DNA from: Thorsellia anophelis DSM 18579
GTDB taxonomy: Bacteria; Pseudomonadota; Gammaproteobacteria; Enterobacterales; Thorselliaceae
DNA length: 64,000 nucleotides
Assembly (NCBI RefSeq): GCF_900111395.1
Contig: NZ_FOHV01000004.1
Location: 105,257-169,256 of the forward strand
Direction of reading: 5' to 3'
The notes under the pieces are model-generated. The model saw only the letters and a program-made list of their open reading frames with translations, ran no database searches and had not been told where the DNA came from. This document shows, in pieces, positions 32,483 through 41,644 of this stretch. The translations under genes and the position numbers were made by a program. Within the stretch, counting starts at the first letter, position 1; every line of letters starts with the position of its first letter.

Positions 32483-34684
32483 ATGCGGTTAAACCATCTA
32501 TATCTTAGTTTTGTTAAATCAAACATTTCATTTGTATTATTTCTATCTACAGGTTTACCTTTTGCGCTGTACAGCGCAACAGCCCAATCTGATGAAACAA
32601 TCAATATTAAGTCATTAACTTTCCCTATTTTCTCTCAAGTTGAAAATGAAATAGGGCATTTCCAATCCAATCAAACTTTAGAAAAAGGTCAGGTTGCGTT
32701 GACTTTTGTACCTTCTAAGGCACTAATTAATCAATATACAGGTTTATCTGATTGTTTGATGCCAACAGGTATTCCAAAATTAAATACACCAATCTCTTTA
32801 CAAAAATGTGATGAACAAAACATGTCAAGCTGGAGAGTCTTCAGAGCAGGTGATTATACGGCATTAATTGATTTTAGGAGTGGTACACCAGTTTTAACAT
32901 TGAAGGTTAAAAATGCAGCAAATAAAGTTGCTAAAAATGTAGTTTGTCCTGTCTGGAATAAAGGTCCAATTAGTATAAATGTAGAAGGCGTATTTGAAGA
33001 GGGCGAAGTGATAAGAGATGCTTACAGTGGAGAGACAGCTGTAGTGGTAAATTCTAAAGTAACGTTTACTCCACATGTAGATAGTAATGGTTTGATATTA
33101 TTAGAGTCAATGAAAGTAGAAACGACTAAACCTCAGTTTGATTGGCAAAATGCCACGATATATTTTGTTATGACCGATAGATTTGAAAATGGTAACCCAG
33201 AAAATGATATTAATTTTGGTCGTTATAAAGATGATGGTTTAGAAAATATTGGTACTTTTCATGGTGGCGATTTAGTTGGATTAACTCAAAAATTAGACTA
33301 TTTAGAGGCATTAGGCGTGAATTCAATTTGGATTTCTTCTCCATTAGAACAAATGCATGGCTGGGTTGGTGGTGGGAACGCAGGGGATTTTCCTCATTTT
33401 GGCTATCATGGGTATTATACGTTAGATTGGACTAAATTAGATCCAAATATGGGTACGAATGAGGATCTTAAAGCGTTAGTTGACAAAGCACATAGTAAAG
33501 GAATACGTATTTTGTTTGATGTTGTGATGAACCATACTGGTTATAATACCCTTGCCGATATGCAACAATTTAAATATGGCGCTTTATATCTTAATGATTT
33601 TGAAATTGAATCTCAATTGGGTGAAAATTGGGGAGATTGGAGACCTCAAGAAGGGCAAAATTGGCATAAATTTAATGATTTAATTAATTACTCACATAAA
33701 ACTGCTTGGGATACCTGGTGGGGTAAAAATTGGATTCGCAGTGAACTCGGAGATTATGACCCATCTGGTTTTGATGATATTACCATGTCTTTAGCTTCAC
33801 TACCTGATATTAAAACAGAATCTAAATTGCCAAGTGGTCTACCTGTTTTTTACGCCAATAAACCTGATACAGCAGCGGTGGAAATTAAAGGTGCTACACC
33901 AAGAAAATATCTTATTAACTGGCTTACTCATTGGGTATCAGAATATGGAATTGACGGGTTTCGAATTGATACTGCAAAACATGTTGAAAAAGAAGCATGG
34001 CTTGAATTAAAAAATAGTGCAATAGCTGGATTAAAAGAATGGAAATCTAATCATCCAGATCAAAAAATAGATGATTTAGAATTTTGGATGACGGGCGAAG
34101 CTTGGGGACATGGTGTATATAGAAGTGATTATTTTGACAATGGATTTGATTCAATGATAAATTTTGATTTTCAAACAAAAGCCAAAGAATCATTAGCTTG
34201 TTTTGGGCAAATTGACCCTGTTTATGATAGCATGAGTCAAAAATTGAATCAGCCTGATATCGCTCATTCTGAAGAGGGCTTTAATATGCTTAGTTACCTA
34301 TCTTCTCATGATACTGGCCTATTTTACAAAGATCACGCTAAAGAAGATGTTTCAAAGCAAAAAATAGCTGCAAATTTATTACTGCTTGCACCTGGTGCAG
34401 TGCAAATCTATTATGGTGATGAAAGTGCCAGGCCATTTGGTCCAACGGGTTCTGATGCAATGCAAGGGACTCGTTCTGATATGAATTGGCTAGAGCTTAA
34501 AAATGACAAGCAAAAACAATCATTACTATCACATTGGCAAAAAGTATCTCAATTTAGGCAGATGCATCCCTCTATAGGGGCAGGTATTCATACAGGGTTA
34601 TCTGCAGAAAATTATTATGCTTTTAGTAGACAAAAAGGGAATGATAAAGTAATGGTGGTGTGGGTGGGTAATCCCTCTGAATAA
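32483..34684 (+). CDS. malS: Periplasmic alpha-amylase MalS
   Basis: Glycoside hydrolase 13 enzyme that cuts maltodextrins longer than maltotetraose in the periplasm. It has 733 residues with a signal peptide (MRLNHLYLSFVKSNISFVLF to SATAQS), an N-terminal MalS domain with RSGTPVLTLKVKNAA, then the amylase barrel: YFVMTDRFENGNPEND, FDVVMNHTG, nucleophile Asp in GIDGFRIDTAKHVE, acid Glu in WMTGEAWGHG and SSHDTGLF. The ATG at 32483 has GGAG six bases upstream and puts the signal at the N-terminus; 21 more codons are open upstream. Full length at both ends compared with E. coli MalS (676). Confidence 0.94.
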   Translation: MRLNHLYLSFVKSNISFVLFLSTGLPFALYSATAQSDETINIKSLTFPIFSQVENEIGHFQSNQTLEKGQVALTFVPSKALINQYTGLSDCLMPTGIPKLNTPISLQKCDEQNMSSWRVFRAGDYTALIDFRSGTPVLTLKVKNAANKVAKNVVCPVWNKGPISINVEGVFEEGEVIRDAYSGETAVVVNSKVTFTPHVDSNGLILLESMKVETTKPQFDWQNATIYFVMTDRFENGNPENDINFGRYKDDGLENIGTFHGGDLVGLTQKLDYLEALGVNSIWISSPLEQMHGWVGGGNAGDFPHFGYHGYYTLDWTKLDPNMGTNEDLKALVDKAHSKGIRILFDVVMNHTGYNTLADMQQFKYGALYLNDFEIESQLGENWGDWRPQEGQNWHKFNDLINYSHKTAWDTWWGKNWIRSELGDYDPSGFDDITMSLASLPDIKTESKLPSGLPVFYANKPDTAAVEIKGATPRKYLINWLTHWVSEYGIDGFRIDTAKHVEKEAWLELKNSAIAGLKEWKSNHPDQKIDDLEFWMTGEAWGHGVYRSDYFDNGFDSMINFDFQTKAKESLACFGQIDPVYDSMSQKLNQPDIAHSEEGFNMLSYLSSHDTGLFYKDHAKEDVSKQKIAANLLLLAPGAVQIYYGDESARPFGPTGSDAMQGTRSDMNWLELKNDKQKQSLLSHWQKVSQFRQMHPSIGAGIHTGLSAENYYAFSRQKGNDKVMVVWVGNPSE

Positions 34685-34818
34685 TAGGATGCGTAATATT
34701 CACGTAATATTCAATTGGTAATTTATTAAAACCTTGCCCTTTAGGTCGAGGTTACCCAATTTTGCAAAATTAAATTCATACGATAAACTATAACACGAAT
34801 AATTAAATAGGAGGGCTA

Positions 34819-35460
34819 ATGGATCAAAATACGAATATAGAGCATTTAGGATCTGGACGTGTTCCTGATTTGATAGAGGATGAGTTAGAGGTTACAACCT
34901 TAGAAGTGAATGATGATGCATTAAAACTCGAAACCTTTCAAGAAACAGATATGGTGGAATGGGTAGATATCATAGCAATAGATGAAGTTACTGGCGAGCA
35001 AGCTGTCATAGGACAATCTACAAGAAGTGCAATGAGACTTCATAAGCTACTTCATAAAGCAACCTATTTAATCGTGCATGATAGCAATAATAATATACTG
35101 GTTCAAAAAAGAACGATGAATAAAGATTACTATCCAGGTTATTGGGATGCAGCAGCTGGTGGAGTTGTTCAAGAAAATGAAGATTGGTATGTGAGCATGA
35201 AACGTGAAGCAGAAGAAGAGCTTGGTATAACTGATATTCCATTTGTTGATCATGGAGAATTTTATTTTACTGATGAAGAACATTATATCTTAGGGCGGTT
35301 ATATAGTTGCATCGCCACAGGACCTTTTGCTCTCCAATCTAGTGAAATAGAACAGGTTGATTGGGTTGGAACAGACGATATTTTTAACAGGCAGTCAGAG
35401 TTTACCCCTGATTCCATATTTGCACTTACAAAATGGAATAGCCGAAACGATTTATCTTAA
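34819..35460 (+). CDS. Nudix hydrolase YfcD-like
   Basis: A 213-residue Nudix protein with the box GGVVQENEDWYVSMKREAEEELGI (residues ~115-137), metal-binding REAEEEL intact. It matches E. coli YfcD along ATYLIVHD, QKRTMNKDYYPGYWDAAAGG and EFTPDSIFALTKW. It differs by an acidic N-terminal extension of about 45 residues before EWVDII. Substrate unknown; relatives act on nucleoside or isoprenoid diphosphates. AGGAGG precedes the ATG. The cupin gene follows 19 bases later. Confidence 0.85.
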   Translation: MDQNTNIEHLGSGRVPDLIEDELEVTTLEVNDDALKLETFQETDMVEWVDIIAIDEVTGEQAVIGQSTRSAMRLHKLLHKATYLIVHDSNNNILVQKRTMNKDYYPGYWDAAAGGVVQENEDWYVSMKREAEEELGITDIPFVDHGEFYFTDEEHYILGRLYSCIATGPFALQSSEIEQVDWVGTDDIFNRQSEFTPDSIFALTKWNSRNDLS

Positions 35461-35479
35461 ATGTATAAAGAAACTGAAT

Positions 35480-35791
35480 ATGAAAACCATTAAACCAATA
35501 GAGTTTAAAGCGTCACGGGCCTGGGAAGCGTTAGATATCGCAAATATGGGCGGTACGACTTGCAGGCTTCATTGGACTGATAAGCCTTATCACTGGCATA
35601 TAAATGATGGCGAAGAAGTTTTTGCAGTTATGACTGGGATGGTTGATATGCATATTAGGCGTGATGGCAAAGAGGAAGTCATTAGGCTTGAACAAGGAGA
35701 TATTTTTTTTGCTGGTATTGGCGATGAACATTTTGCTGAGCCAATTGGTGAGGCTCGTATTCTTGTCATTGAAAAAGAAGGCAGTGTATAA
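35480..35791 (+). CDS. Small cupin-domain protein
   Basis: A 103-residue single-domain cupin. The first cupin motif is visible in KPYHWHINDGEEVFAVMTG (metal ligands His, His, Glu) and the second in GDIFFAGIGDEHFAEPIG (His). The ATG at 35480 gives the compact domain; an open frame reaching back into the yfcD-like gene is out of its proper start. It is one of a + strand series with the Nudix and RDD genes. Function unknown. Confidence 0.8.
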   Translation: MKTIKPIEFKASRAWEALDIANMGGTTCRLHWTDKPYHWHINDGEEVFAVMTGMVDMHIRRDGKEEVIRLEQGDIFFAGIGDEHFAEPIGEARILVIEKEGSV

Positions 35792-35833
35792 CTTTAATTT
35801 TGCTACTTAACTAAAATACAATAAGGAAAATTA

Positions 35834-36394
35834 ATGGAGCAAACCACCATTACTTCAAACAATAATTCACCTATCCTTGCCAGTAAAGGTAGTAGAATAT
35901 TTGCAAGTTTGATTGATTTTTTTATCTCACTACTCATTGGTATCCCTGTAGTCTATTTTATATTTATTATTTTTAAAGACCCAATAATTGGTGGAGATGT
36001 TGCATATGATGATATCTACCAAATTCTATTTATATTCTTTTTTTCACCTGTAATATCAATTACTTTTATATGTCCTATTTTTGAGTTTCTTGCAAGCATT
36101 GGTAAGAATACCAACACATTAGGAAAACGCTTGGCAAATATAAAGATTATTAATAAACAAGATGGAAGGATAAAAAAAAGAAATCTTCTAATGCGTAGTT
36201 TGTTGAAAATACCCTACTATATTTTATGTATGACAGCCATATACGCTAATATTGTAATGGGTTTTATAGTTGGTGGAATGATGTTGCTCATTATCATTCT
36301 TTTATTTATCTTTGTTTTTTTAGGTAATAGCACGAACCAAGGCTTACATAATAAGTTAGCAGGTACATCTATTATCTGTAGTCAAAAAAAATAG
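35834..36394 (+). CDS. RDD-family membrane protein
   Basis: A 186-residue inner-membrane protein with about four hydrophobic segments and the RDD features: SRIFASLIDFFIS (R and D), NTLGKRLANIKIINKQDGR and the C-terminal GLHNKLAGTSII. RDD proteins have been linked to ion exchange, but its role here is unknown. AAGGA lies seven bases before the ATG. The gene's last codons overlap a hairpin. Confidence 0.8.
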   Translation: MEQTTITSNNNSPILASKGSRIFASLIDFFISLLIGIPVVYFIFIIFKDPIIGGDVAYDDIYQILFIFFFSPVISITFICPIFEFLASIGKNTNTLGKRLANIKIINKQDGRIKKRNLLMRSLLKIPYYILCMTAIYANIVMGFIVGGMMLLIIILLFIFVFLGNSTNQGLHNKLAGTSIICSQKK

Positions 36395-36414
36395 TTCAAT
36401 ATTTTTTGACTACA
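36377..36414. terminator. Hairpin between convergent RDD and LRR genes
   Basis: TGTAGTCAAAAAA and TTTTTTGACTACA form a 13-bp stem with a 12-base loop, overlapping the RDD stop codon. The T-tract is in the 3' arm rather than after it, so it is not a classical terminator, but it lies between two converging genes. Confidence 0.4.
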
Positions 36415-36442
36415 TCACAGGCGAATTCGAATTATATTTAGC

Positions 36443-37555
36443 TTAATTTTGTCTGGTATGTTTGTTAATCGAAATGCCTATTTCAACTAATTTTTTTAAA
36501 ATGGCTTTGTCTTCGCTTCTCCTTCCAGTAGGTTCAATCCCGATGAAATTTTCCAACGATGGCGGAATATCATTTGAGATTAAATTATTAAAGTCAAATT
36601 CAGGTAAGCGGTCTAAGCTTAGAGTACGTAGTTTCTTTAAGGAATCAAATCCAATCAACTGATTCAATAATTTGCACTGTTTTACTCTGACTGTGGTTAA
36701 TTGTGAAGCGGGTGCTAAATTTAAAGAGGTTACCTTTGCTTGTTGTTCGACTGATAACTCTAATAATTGAGCAAAACATGTTAAATCCAATCCTTTTAAG
36801 CCTTTTATGTGGCAAATATCTAGTGATGTAAGTGCTTGGTGATTTAATTCAGTAAGATTTTCTCTGCTGCCAAACCAAATCTTGAGCTTTTTAAGTGCAG
36901 GTAGTTCGTTTAAGGGTGTTAATTCTGTTTTGTGAGATAGTCCATATAACCATACATCAGCTAACGTTTTATGATGTTTTAAATGATGCAGTCCATTTGC
37001 CTTATTATGTATAGATAATTGGTTGAGATTACGATATTCAGAAAGAGGGGCTAAATCTACCCCCTTTTTCTTCAGCTGGCCAATACTTAAGGATGTGAGT
37101 TTGTGCAAATTAGCTAATTCAAGAATATTCTCTGGCAGGCCATTTGAAATCAATAATTCAAGCGAATTGATATTCTTAAGACTGCTTAAGGCTTCAGGAG
37201 TATGTAAGTCATCAACGCTTATTCTTATTAAACGTGCATCAGGTAAATAATCTAAATATCTGGCATTAAATCCTTTTTCTGAATGATGCGTGTGAAATGC
37301 AATTCTTATTCTGTCTTTATATTTCTTGCATATAATATTGAGAGTCTTTAATACATCTATATTATAGGAATAGCTACCAGAAAAATTAATAGTAAGCGCC
37401 TGCCTACCAAATGGCATGATTTCATGACCATTCATGATTTTATCAATTAAATCGGTATTTAGTTTTCCAATGGGGGGATCAGTAAATTGCTCGTGAATCT
37501 CAAAGTGCTTAGATGTATTAGCATTAATGTGTGAAGGCATGATTAAATTGTTCAT
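36443..37555 (-). CDS. Leucine-rich-repeat protein of unknown function
   Basis: A 370-residue protein with no signal peptide. From about residue 100 it is built of short leucine-rich repeats of about 20-24 residues (for example LSSLKNINSLELLISNGL, LANLHKLTSLSIGQL, LSEYRNLNQLSIHN, LNELPALKKLKIWFG, LKKLRTLSLDRLPEF). The N-terminal ~95 residues are not repetitive. The ATG at 37555 has AGG ten bases upstream. LRR proteins usually bind other proteins; a host-facing or intracellular partner cannot be told apart here. Confidence 0.75.
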   Translation of the reverse strand: MNNLIMPSHINANTSKHFEIHEQFTDPPIGKLNTDLIDKIMNGHEIMPFGRQALTINFSGSYSYNIDVLKTLNIICKKYKDRIRIAFHTHHSEKGFNARYLDYLPDARLIRISVDDLHTPEALSSLKNINSLELLISNGLPENILELANLHKLTSLSIGQLKKKGVDLAPLSEYRNLNQLSIHNKANGLHHLKHHKTLADVWLYGLSHKTELTPLNELPALKKLKIWFGSRENLTELNHQALTSLDICHIKGLKGLDLTCFAQLLELSVEQQAKVTSLNLAPASQLTTVRVKQCKLLNQLIGFDSLKKLRTLSLDRLPEFDFNNLISNDIPPSLENFIGIEPTGRRSEDKAILKKLVEIGISINKHTRQN

Positions 37556-37976
37556 ATATTAATATTACCTGCATTTTAGGAACAGTTAAGTTGGGTTGAA
37601 AATGCTGACGTTCTTTTATTATATCTGCAATCATTCTATTAATATAACTAATCGGATTAATTATATGCAGTGTTGTGTCAATTACAAGAAGATGCATTGC
37701 TAAGATTTTTTCATGAATAAAATAAGAATAGTCGATTATACAGGGTAAGTGATAATACATTGCTAAAATTATCCCCATATCATTATAGTTATTAATTAAA
37801 CGTTATCTTATAAGCTAGGGGCTCTCTGATTTCACAAATAAACAATCCTTGCTAAGTCCATTACACTCAAGTGATTGATTGTAAAGTATTAAAAATAAAT
37901 CAAATTTAAGTGTTCCTTTATTGAGCACTTAATCGTAATCCTTTATATATCTGTATGCCAGACTATTATGCATACT

Positions 37977-38553
37977 TTATTCACAGAGTTATACACAGAA
38001 AACGTGAGTAAATTAAGTTTTTCTAATGATATTTTGATCAAACTAGTTAAGTGAATCTATTTTGATCGATTAAGCTAGCATTAATCATTTCTAATTGCTT
38101 CAATTAATTGTTTTATCCACAGGGATATTCATTTGTATTGAATAAGGCAGGGGAAATAGCCTAAATTACATTTATTTCTTTCGATAAAGTCAAGCCAGAT
38201 TGACTAAAAAAATAATCTTTATTACTTGACAACTATAAATGTTATCCCCAAATGTAATTTGATGTGTGACTTGATTTAGTTACAACACATATAGACTGAT
38301 TTTTTTATGATAAAACTAATTTTTAAAGATGGATTTAGTTTAAGTTGCTGTATATTAATACTAATTTAATTTGCAAATTTATGGGGTTATTTATTGTTCG
38401 AATGATGTCAGGTCTTATTTTATGGGAGTTTGCTGATGTTGTTAAATGGATATGCACAGAGTTACCCACAGGTTTAGTGAATAAGTTTAAGAACTGTAGT
38501 CAAATAATTAATTATTTTTTTATTCACAATTTGATATAATAATTTGTGGATAA
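37977..38553. promoter_or_regulatory. DnaA-box cluster, candidate oriC
   Basis: Five exact matches to the DnaA consensus TTATNCACA: TTATTCACA at 37977, TTATACACA at 37989, TTATCCACA at 38113, TTATTCACA at 38520 and, on the minus strand, TTATCCACA at 38545-38553. Near matches are TTATCCCCA at 38242, ATATGCACA at 38450 and TTACCCACA at 38462. At this base composition about 0.1 exact matches would be expected in 1.08 kb. The density and AT-rich setting resemble a bacterial oriC. Against it: no dnaA, gidA/mnmG or rpmH is nearby, and strongly expressed genes to the left (eno, pyrG, tol) point towards it. Confidence 0.55.
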
Positions 38554-38566
38554 AATGCACATGTTA

Positions 38567-38582
38567 TGTGGGTTATCTCACA
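38567..38582. promoter_or_regulatory. Near-consensus CRP site upstream of the ankyrin gene
   Basis: TGTGGGTTATCTCACA matches TGTGA-N6-TCACA at nine of ten positions, 52-67 bases before the ankyrin gene start. It is placed where an activator could act. Confidence 0.4.
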
Positions 38583-38633
38583 GAGAAAAGCCAATTAAAT
38601 GACAATAAATAACCTAATTTAACAGGGTACAAT

Positions 38634-39359
38634 ATGAATAAAATGAATAAAACACTTATTGCAAGCATACTTACTAGCGGCTGTTTAGCATTTGGTATAT
38701 TTTCCTCAAATCTATTCGCAAATCAGGTATCTGGTGAATTTTTATTATCAAAAGAAGAGATGCAAGATATCGCAAGTCCAACAAAATTATCTCATCGAAT
38801 ATTTTATGCTGAGCCATCTAAAGGTGCAGATGCAGCTTGGTTTGACGCAGTTAAGAAAGGGGATTTAGCGACTGTAAAATCAATGGTAGAAGCGGGACAA
38901 AATATTGAAGCCAAAGATGAAGCTTCACTCGGCCAAACTGCTCTCGGCTGGGCTGCATTTATTGGCTATGAGGATATGGTTAAGTATTTAGTTGCGCAAA
39001 ATGCCGATCTATTTGCTACTGATAGAGCAGATGTTAAGAATTCCTTAAAATCTGCTGTACTTGGGAAAAATGTCAATGTAGTGAAGTATCTCTATGAATT
39101 ACTCAAAGATGAAGTTGATTTGAATGAACAAGAAGCAGATGGTGAAACCATGCTAATTGTAGCTGCTAGTAATGATCGTTTAGATATAGTTAAATTTTTA
39201 CTAGAAAATGGTGCTGATATATCGGTTATCAGTGAACCTAAACAGCAAAATGCGTTAACGTTTGCTTGTAAAGGCGGTTATCAAGAAGTTGCTGATTATT
39301 TAATTTCTAAAGGTGCAGTTAATTTTAAAACAGGTAAGCCTAGCTGTGATGCTAATTAA
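38634..39359 (+). CDS. Secreted ankyrin-repeat protein
   Basis: A 241-residue protein with a Sec signal peptide (MNKMNKTLIASILTSGCLAF to NLFANQ). The mature part carries four or five ankyrin repeats from about residue 65 (AAWFDAVKKGDLATVKSM, QTALGWAAFIGYEDMVKYLV, ETMLIVAASNDRLDIVKFLL, NALTFACKGGYQEVADYLI). Ankyrins bind other proteins; the exported location suggests a periplasmic partner. AGGG precedes the ATG. It stands alone beside the DnaA-box region. Confidence 0.82.
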   Translation: MNKMNKTLIASILTSGCLAFGIFSSNLFANQVSGEFLLSKEEMQDIASPTKLSHRIFYAEPSKGADAAWFDAVKKGDLATVKSMVEAGQNIEAKDEASLGQTALGWAAFIGYEDMVKYLVAQNADLFATDRADVKNSLKSAVLGKNVNVVKYLYELLKDEVDLNEQEADGETMLIVAASNDRLDIVKFLLENGADISVISEPKQQNALTFACKGGYQEVADYLISKGAVNFKTGKPSCDAN

Positions 39360-39629
39360 TGCTGAATAGCTTAAAAAAAACAGGTGTTTTGAAGCTGTAA
39401 CCGATATTCAGGGTTAATGAATTCTATTTTATTACTACTTTTACTATCCTAAGTGATCTAGTTTGAAATTAACAAAAAACTGATATCGGCTCTTACTTGT
39501 CTAAATTGGGCATGGTACATTTTATTTTGCCATGTTCAATCTCATTACAAATATATTCGTCCATTCGCGCAAAATAGCATGAGAGGTTCTCGTGTGGTAT
39601 ATGCTAAAGTTCTACCATAGGCATACCTG

Positions 39630-39956
39630 CTAAGTTACTATAGGATAATATTGTAGGATTATATACAGGCCAGTAGAAGGAATGATACTTATGAGCGGAT
39701 TTCTAAAGAAATGATGTAATAAAATTACACTTAAACTTGAAATCGCTAATGGCAAATAATGATTAATCCCAGCTTGAGAACTAGGTAAAAAGCTATAAAA
39801 TACCAGTATAATCATAATGCCAGGTGGCATCATAAATCCTAAATAATCGATAAATTTAAGTTTTTTATTTTTAAGTAATAAAAAGGGAAGTGCTCTTAAG
39901 ACGAAAGTAATGATTGCCATTATTGCAATGATGCTAATTAAATAAGTATTATTCAT
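39630..39956 (-). CDS. azlD: AzlD-family branched-chain amino acid export subunit
   Basis: A 108-residue membrane protein with about four helices (YLISIIAIMAIITFVLRALP start), the small partner of AzlC in AzlCD exporters of branched-chain amino acids. Its start overlaps the end of the upstream azlC by four bases. The pairing is what identifies it. Confidence 0.85.
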   Translation of the reverse strand: MNNTYLISIIAIMAIITFVLRALPFLLLKNKKLKFIDYLGFMMPPGIMIILVFYSFLPSSQAGINHYLPLAISSLSVILLHHFFRNPLISIIPSTGLYIILQYYPIVT

Positions 39957-40666
39957 GCCTTAGTCTCTTGTTCTTTTACGTTATTCTTAAATGTAAAATT
40001 GTAGTGAATCACTAAAAAAACAAGATAAGTGGCAATTGCTAAACTTAGAAATTGCTTTGGCAATACCCAAAATGCGACTAGCGCAGCTGTTAACCCTAAT
40101 ATCAAAGATAAATTAACAGTTTTACGATAAAAATGCTCTTGAGCTAAAACAATAAATAATGCAGTTAAAATAAATTCAATGCCTTTAATTGGTTGGTTTA
40201 AAATCGAATTAAGTGAAAGACCAATTATTGTTCCTAAAATCCAATATGACTGATTTAAAAGTTGTACTGTAAAAATATAATTCTCAGATCGTTTTTTATG
40301 GTTTTGACTTGCCAATAATGAGTAGGTTTCATCAGTTAATGCAAACATCGCATACCACCTTTTAAAAGGCGTTTTAATTGATTTCATTGGAAACGACAAA
40401 CCATAAAAAATATGTCTGAAATTAATGATAAGCGTTGTCATTGCGACTTCAGGTAGCGGCATAACTGCTGTGACCATATTGGCCGCAAAAAACTGTAATG
40501 CACCAGCATAGATAGTAAAACTCATTAGCAAAGCAAAATACCAAGGTACGCCTGCATTACTAATTAAAAGCGCATAAGCAATACTTAATGGAATGTAGCC
40601 CATACCAACAGGGAAGGTATCTAATAGGGCTTGATGAATTGTCTTAGATAGTATTGTTGATGACAA
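39953..40666 (-). CDS. azlC: AzlC-family branched-chain amino acid exporter
   Basis: A 237-residue inner-membrane protein with the AzlC/YgaZ features: FPVGMGYIPLSIAYALL, YAGALQFFAANM, NFRHIFYGLSFP and FALTDETYSLL. Together with AzlD it should export valine-, leucine- or related amino acids or analogues. The start is a TTG with AAGGA seven bases upstream; no ATG is better placed. It overlaps azlD by four bases. Confidence 0.9.
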   Translation of the reverse strand: MSSTILSKTIHQALLDTFPVGMGYIPLSIAYALLISNAGVPWYFALLMSFTIYAGALQFFAANMVTAVMPLPEVAMTTLIINFRHIFYGLSFPMKSIKTPFKRWYAMFALTDETYSLLASQNHKKRSENYIFTVQLLNQSYWILGTIIGLSLNSILNQPIKGIEFILTALFIVLAQEHFYRKTVNLSLILGLTAALVAFWVLPKQFLSLAIATYLVFLVIHYNFTFKNNVKEQETKA

Positions 40667-40734
40667 ACGATAATCCTTATAAAGCTAAAAAAGTTAAAGA
40701 AATAGATGAACTAAAAATTAAATACTATGGATTA

Positions 40735-41475
40735 TTATTCATTTTTAACTGCACCAACCATTGGCCCAACAGAAAACCAAGTGGAAATGGTTGAAAGAGG
40801 CGGGGCATATAGTGTTGAGATTTTACCATCAAAATAAAGTGCATTTGGTGTTTTAAGAATATCACGGAAAAAAGTGGCAAAATCATAAAAATTAATGGGT
40901 TGTTTAGTTATGACAAAATAAGGTTTTCCTTGTCTATCTATGCCAACACCATTACGAATAAATTTGGAATCACTATTTTTTATAAATCTTGGATGGAGTT
41001 GATTATTAATCACGAGCATAGGCCCTGATTGTGTAGCATACATAGGGTTAACATTAGAGTCTGTATAGTCTTCTGTTGTTTGAATTTGGTACTCAAAAGT
41101 ACCATTTTCAAGTTTTGAAAAATGAAAAACACCATTTGGCATTAAATGGAAATTACCTGGACCAGGTTGAGTGCTGATTGGGCTAAGTTGCTTACTATTT
41201 TCGATGTAAAGACCAACAGGCGACAAATCATCATGGTACATCCCCGCGTTCATTAAAAAAGAAAAAGTGTGGTCAGATGATTTTGCTGCATTTCTAACTG
41301 ATTTAAATGGGATATTTTGATTATTTTTCCATACTAATACTGGATGTTCTAAGTTTTTATCAATTGTACAGACAATAAAATCATTTTTATTAAAAGATAG
41401 GCTTTCACATGCAGCCATGACAGTTTGACTAATAAGTAATAGACTCATAACAATAAAAGAATAGGGGCGTATCAT
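40735..41475 (-). CDS. YigE-like periplasmic phosphodiester glycosidase-family protein
   Basis: A 246-residue exported protein of the NAGPA/DUF2233 family. The start at MIRPYSFIVMSLLLISQ gives a signal peptide cleaved near VMAACESL; AGGA lies 12 bases upstream, while a longer open frame starts ahead of it. Recognisable core: LMNAGMYHDDLSPVGLYIEN, GNFHLMPNGVFHF, ATQSGPMLV, IRNGVGIDRQGKPYFVI and NALYFDGKISTLYAP. E. coli YigE has the same order. Catalytic activity in bacteria is not established for this subgroup. Confidence 0.8.
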   Translation of the reverse strand: MIRPYSFIVMSLLLISQTVMAACESLSFNKNDFIVCTIDKNLEHPVLVWKNNQNIPFKSVRNAAKSSDHTFSFLMNAGMYHDDLSPVGLYIENSKQLSPISTQPGPGNFHLMPNGVFHFSKLENGTFEYQIQTTEDYTDSNVNPMYATQSGPMLVINNQLHPRFIKNSDSKFIRNGVGIDRQGKPYFVITKQPINFYDFATFFRDILKTPNALYFDGKISTLYAPPLSTISTWFSVGPMVGAVKNE

Positions 41476-41644
41476 ATTTTGCTGTTTCCTTTTTCTTAAA
41501 TAACGATAACATGGTATGTCAAGCAACAATATACAATTTTTTTTACGTTAATCAAATCATATATAAATGATAATTGAACAAGTAGGGTAATTAACGTGTA
41601 CAATAGACGAATATAACTTGAACTTACTTATTTTTAGAGGCCAT

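Larger units (their letters stand above)
37556..38633 (+). other. 1.08-kb gene-free region holding a DnaA-box cluster
   Basis: No credible gene lies here. Open frames of 84 codons (37524-37778, minus) and 64 codons (38345-38539, plus) have no recognisable features. The right half, 37977-38553, holds the DnaA boxes listed separately, two GATC sites (38036 and 38064) and long AT-rich tracts. The flanking genes point away on both sides. Confidence 0.7.

Noticed and set aside
37524-37778. 84-codon minus-strand open frame overlapping the LRR gene start
   Set aside because: It overlaps a better supported start and shows no recognisable features.
38345-38539. 64-codon plus-strand frame inside the DnaA-box region
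   Set aside because: Covers DnaA boxes, has no ribosome site and reads as translated AT-rich DNA.
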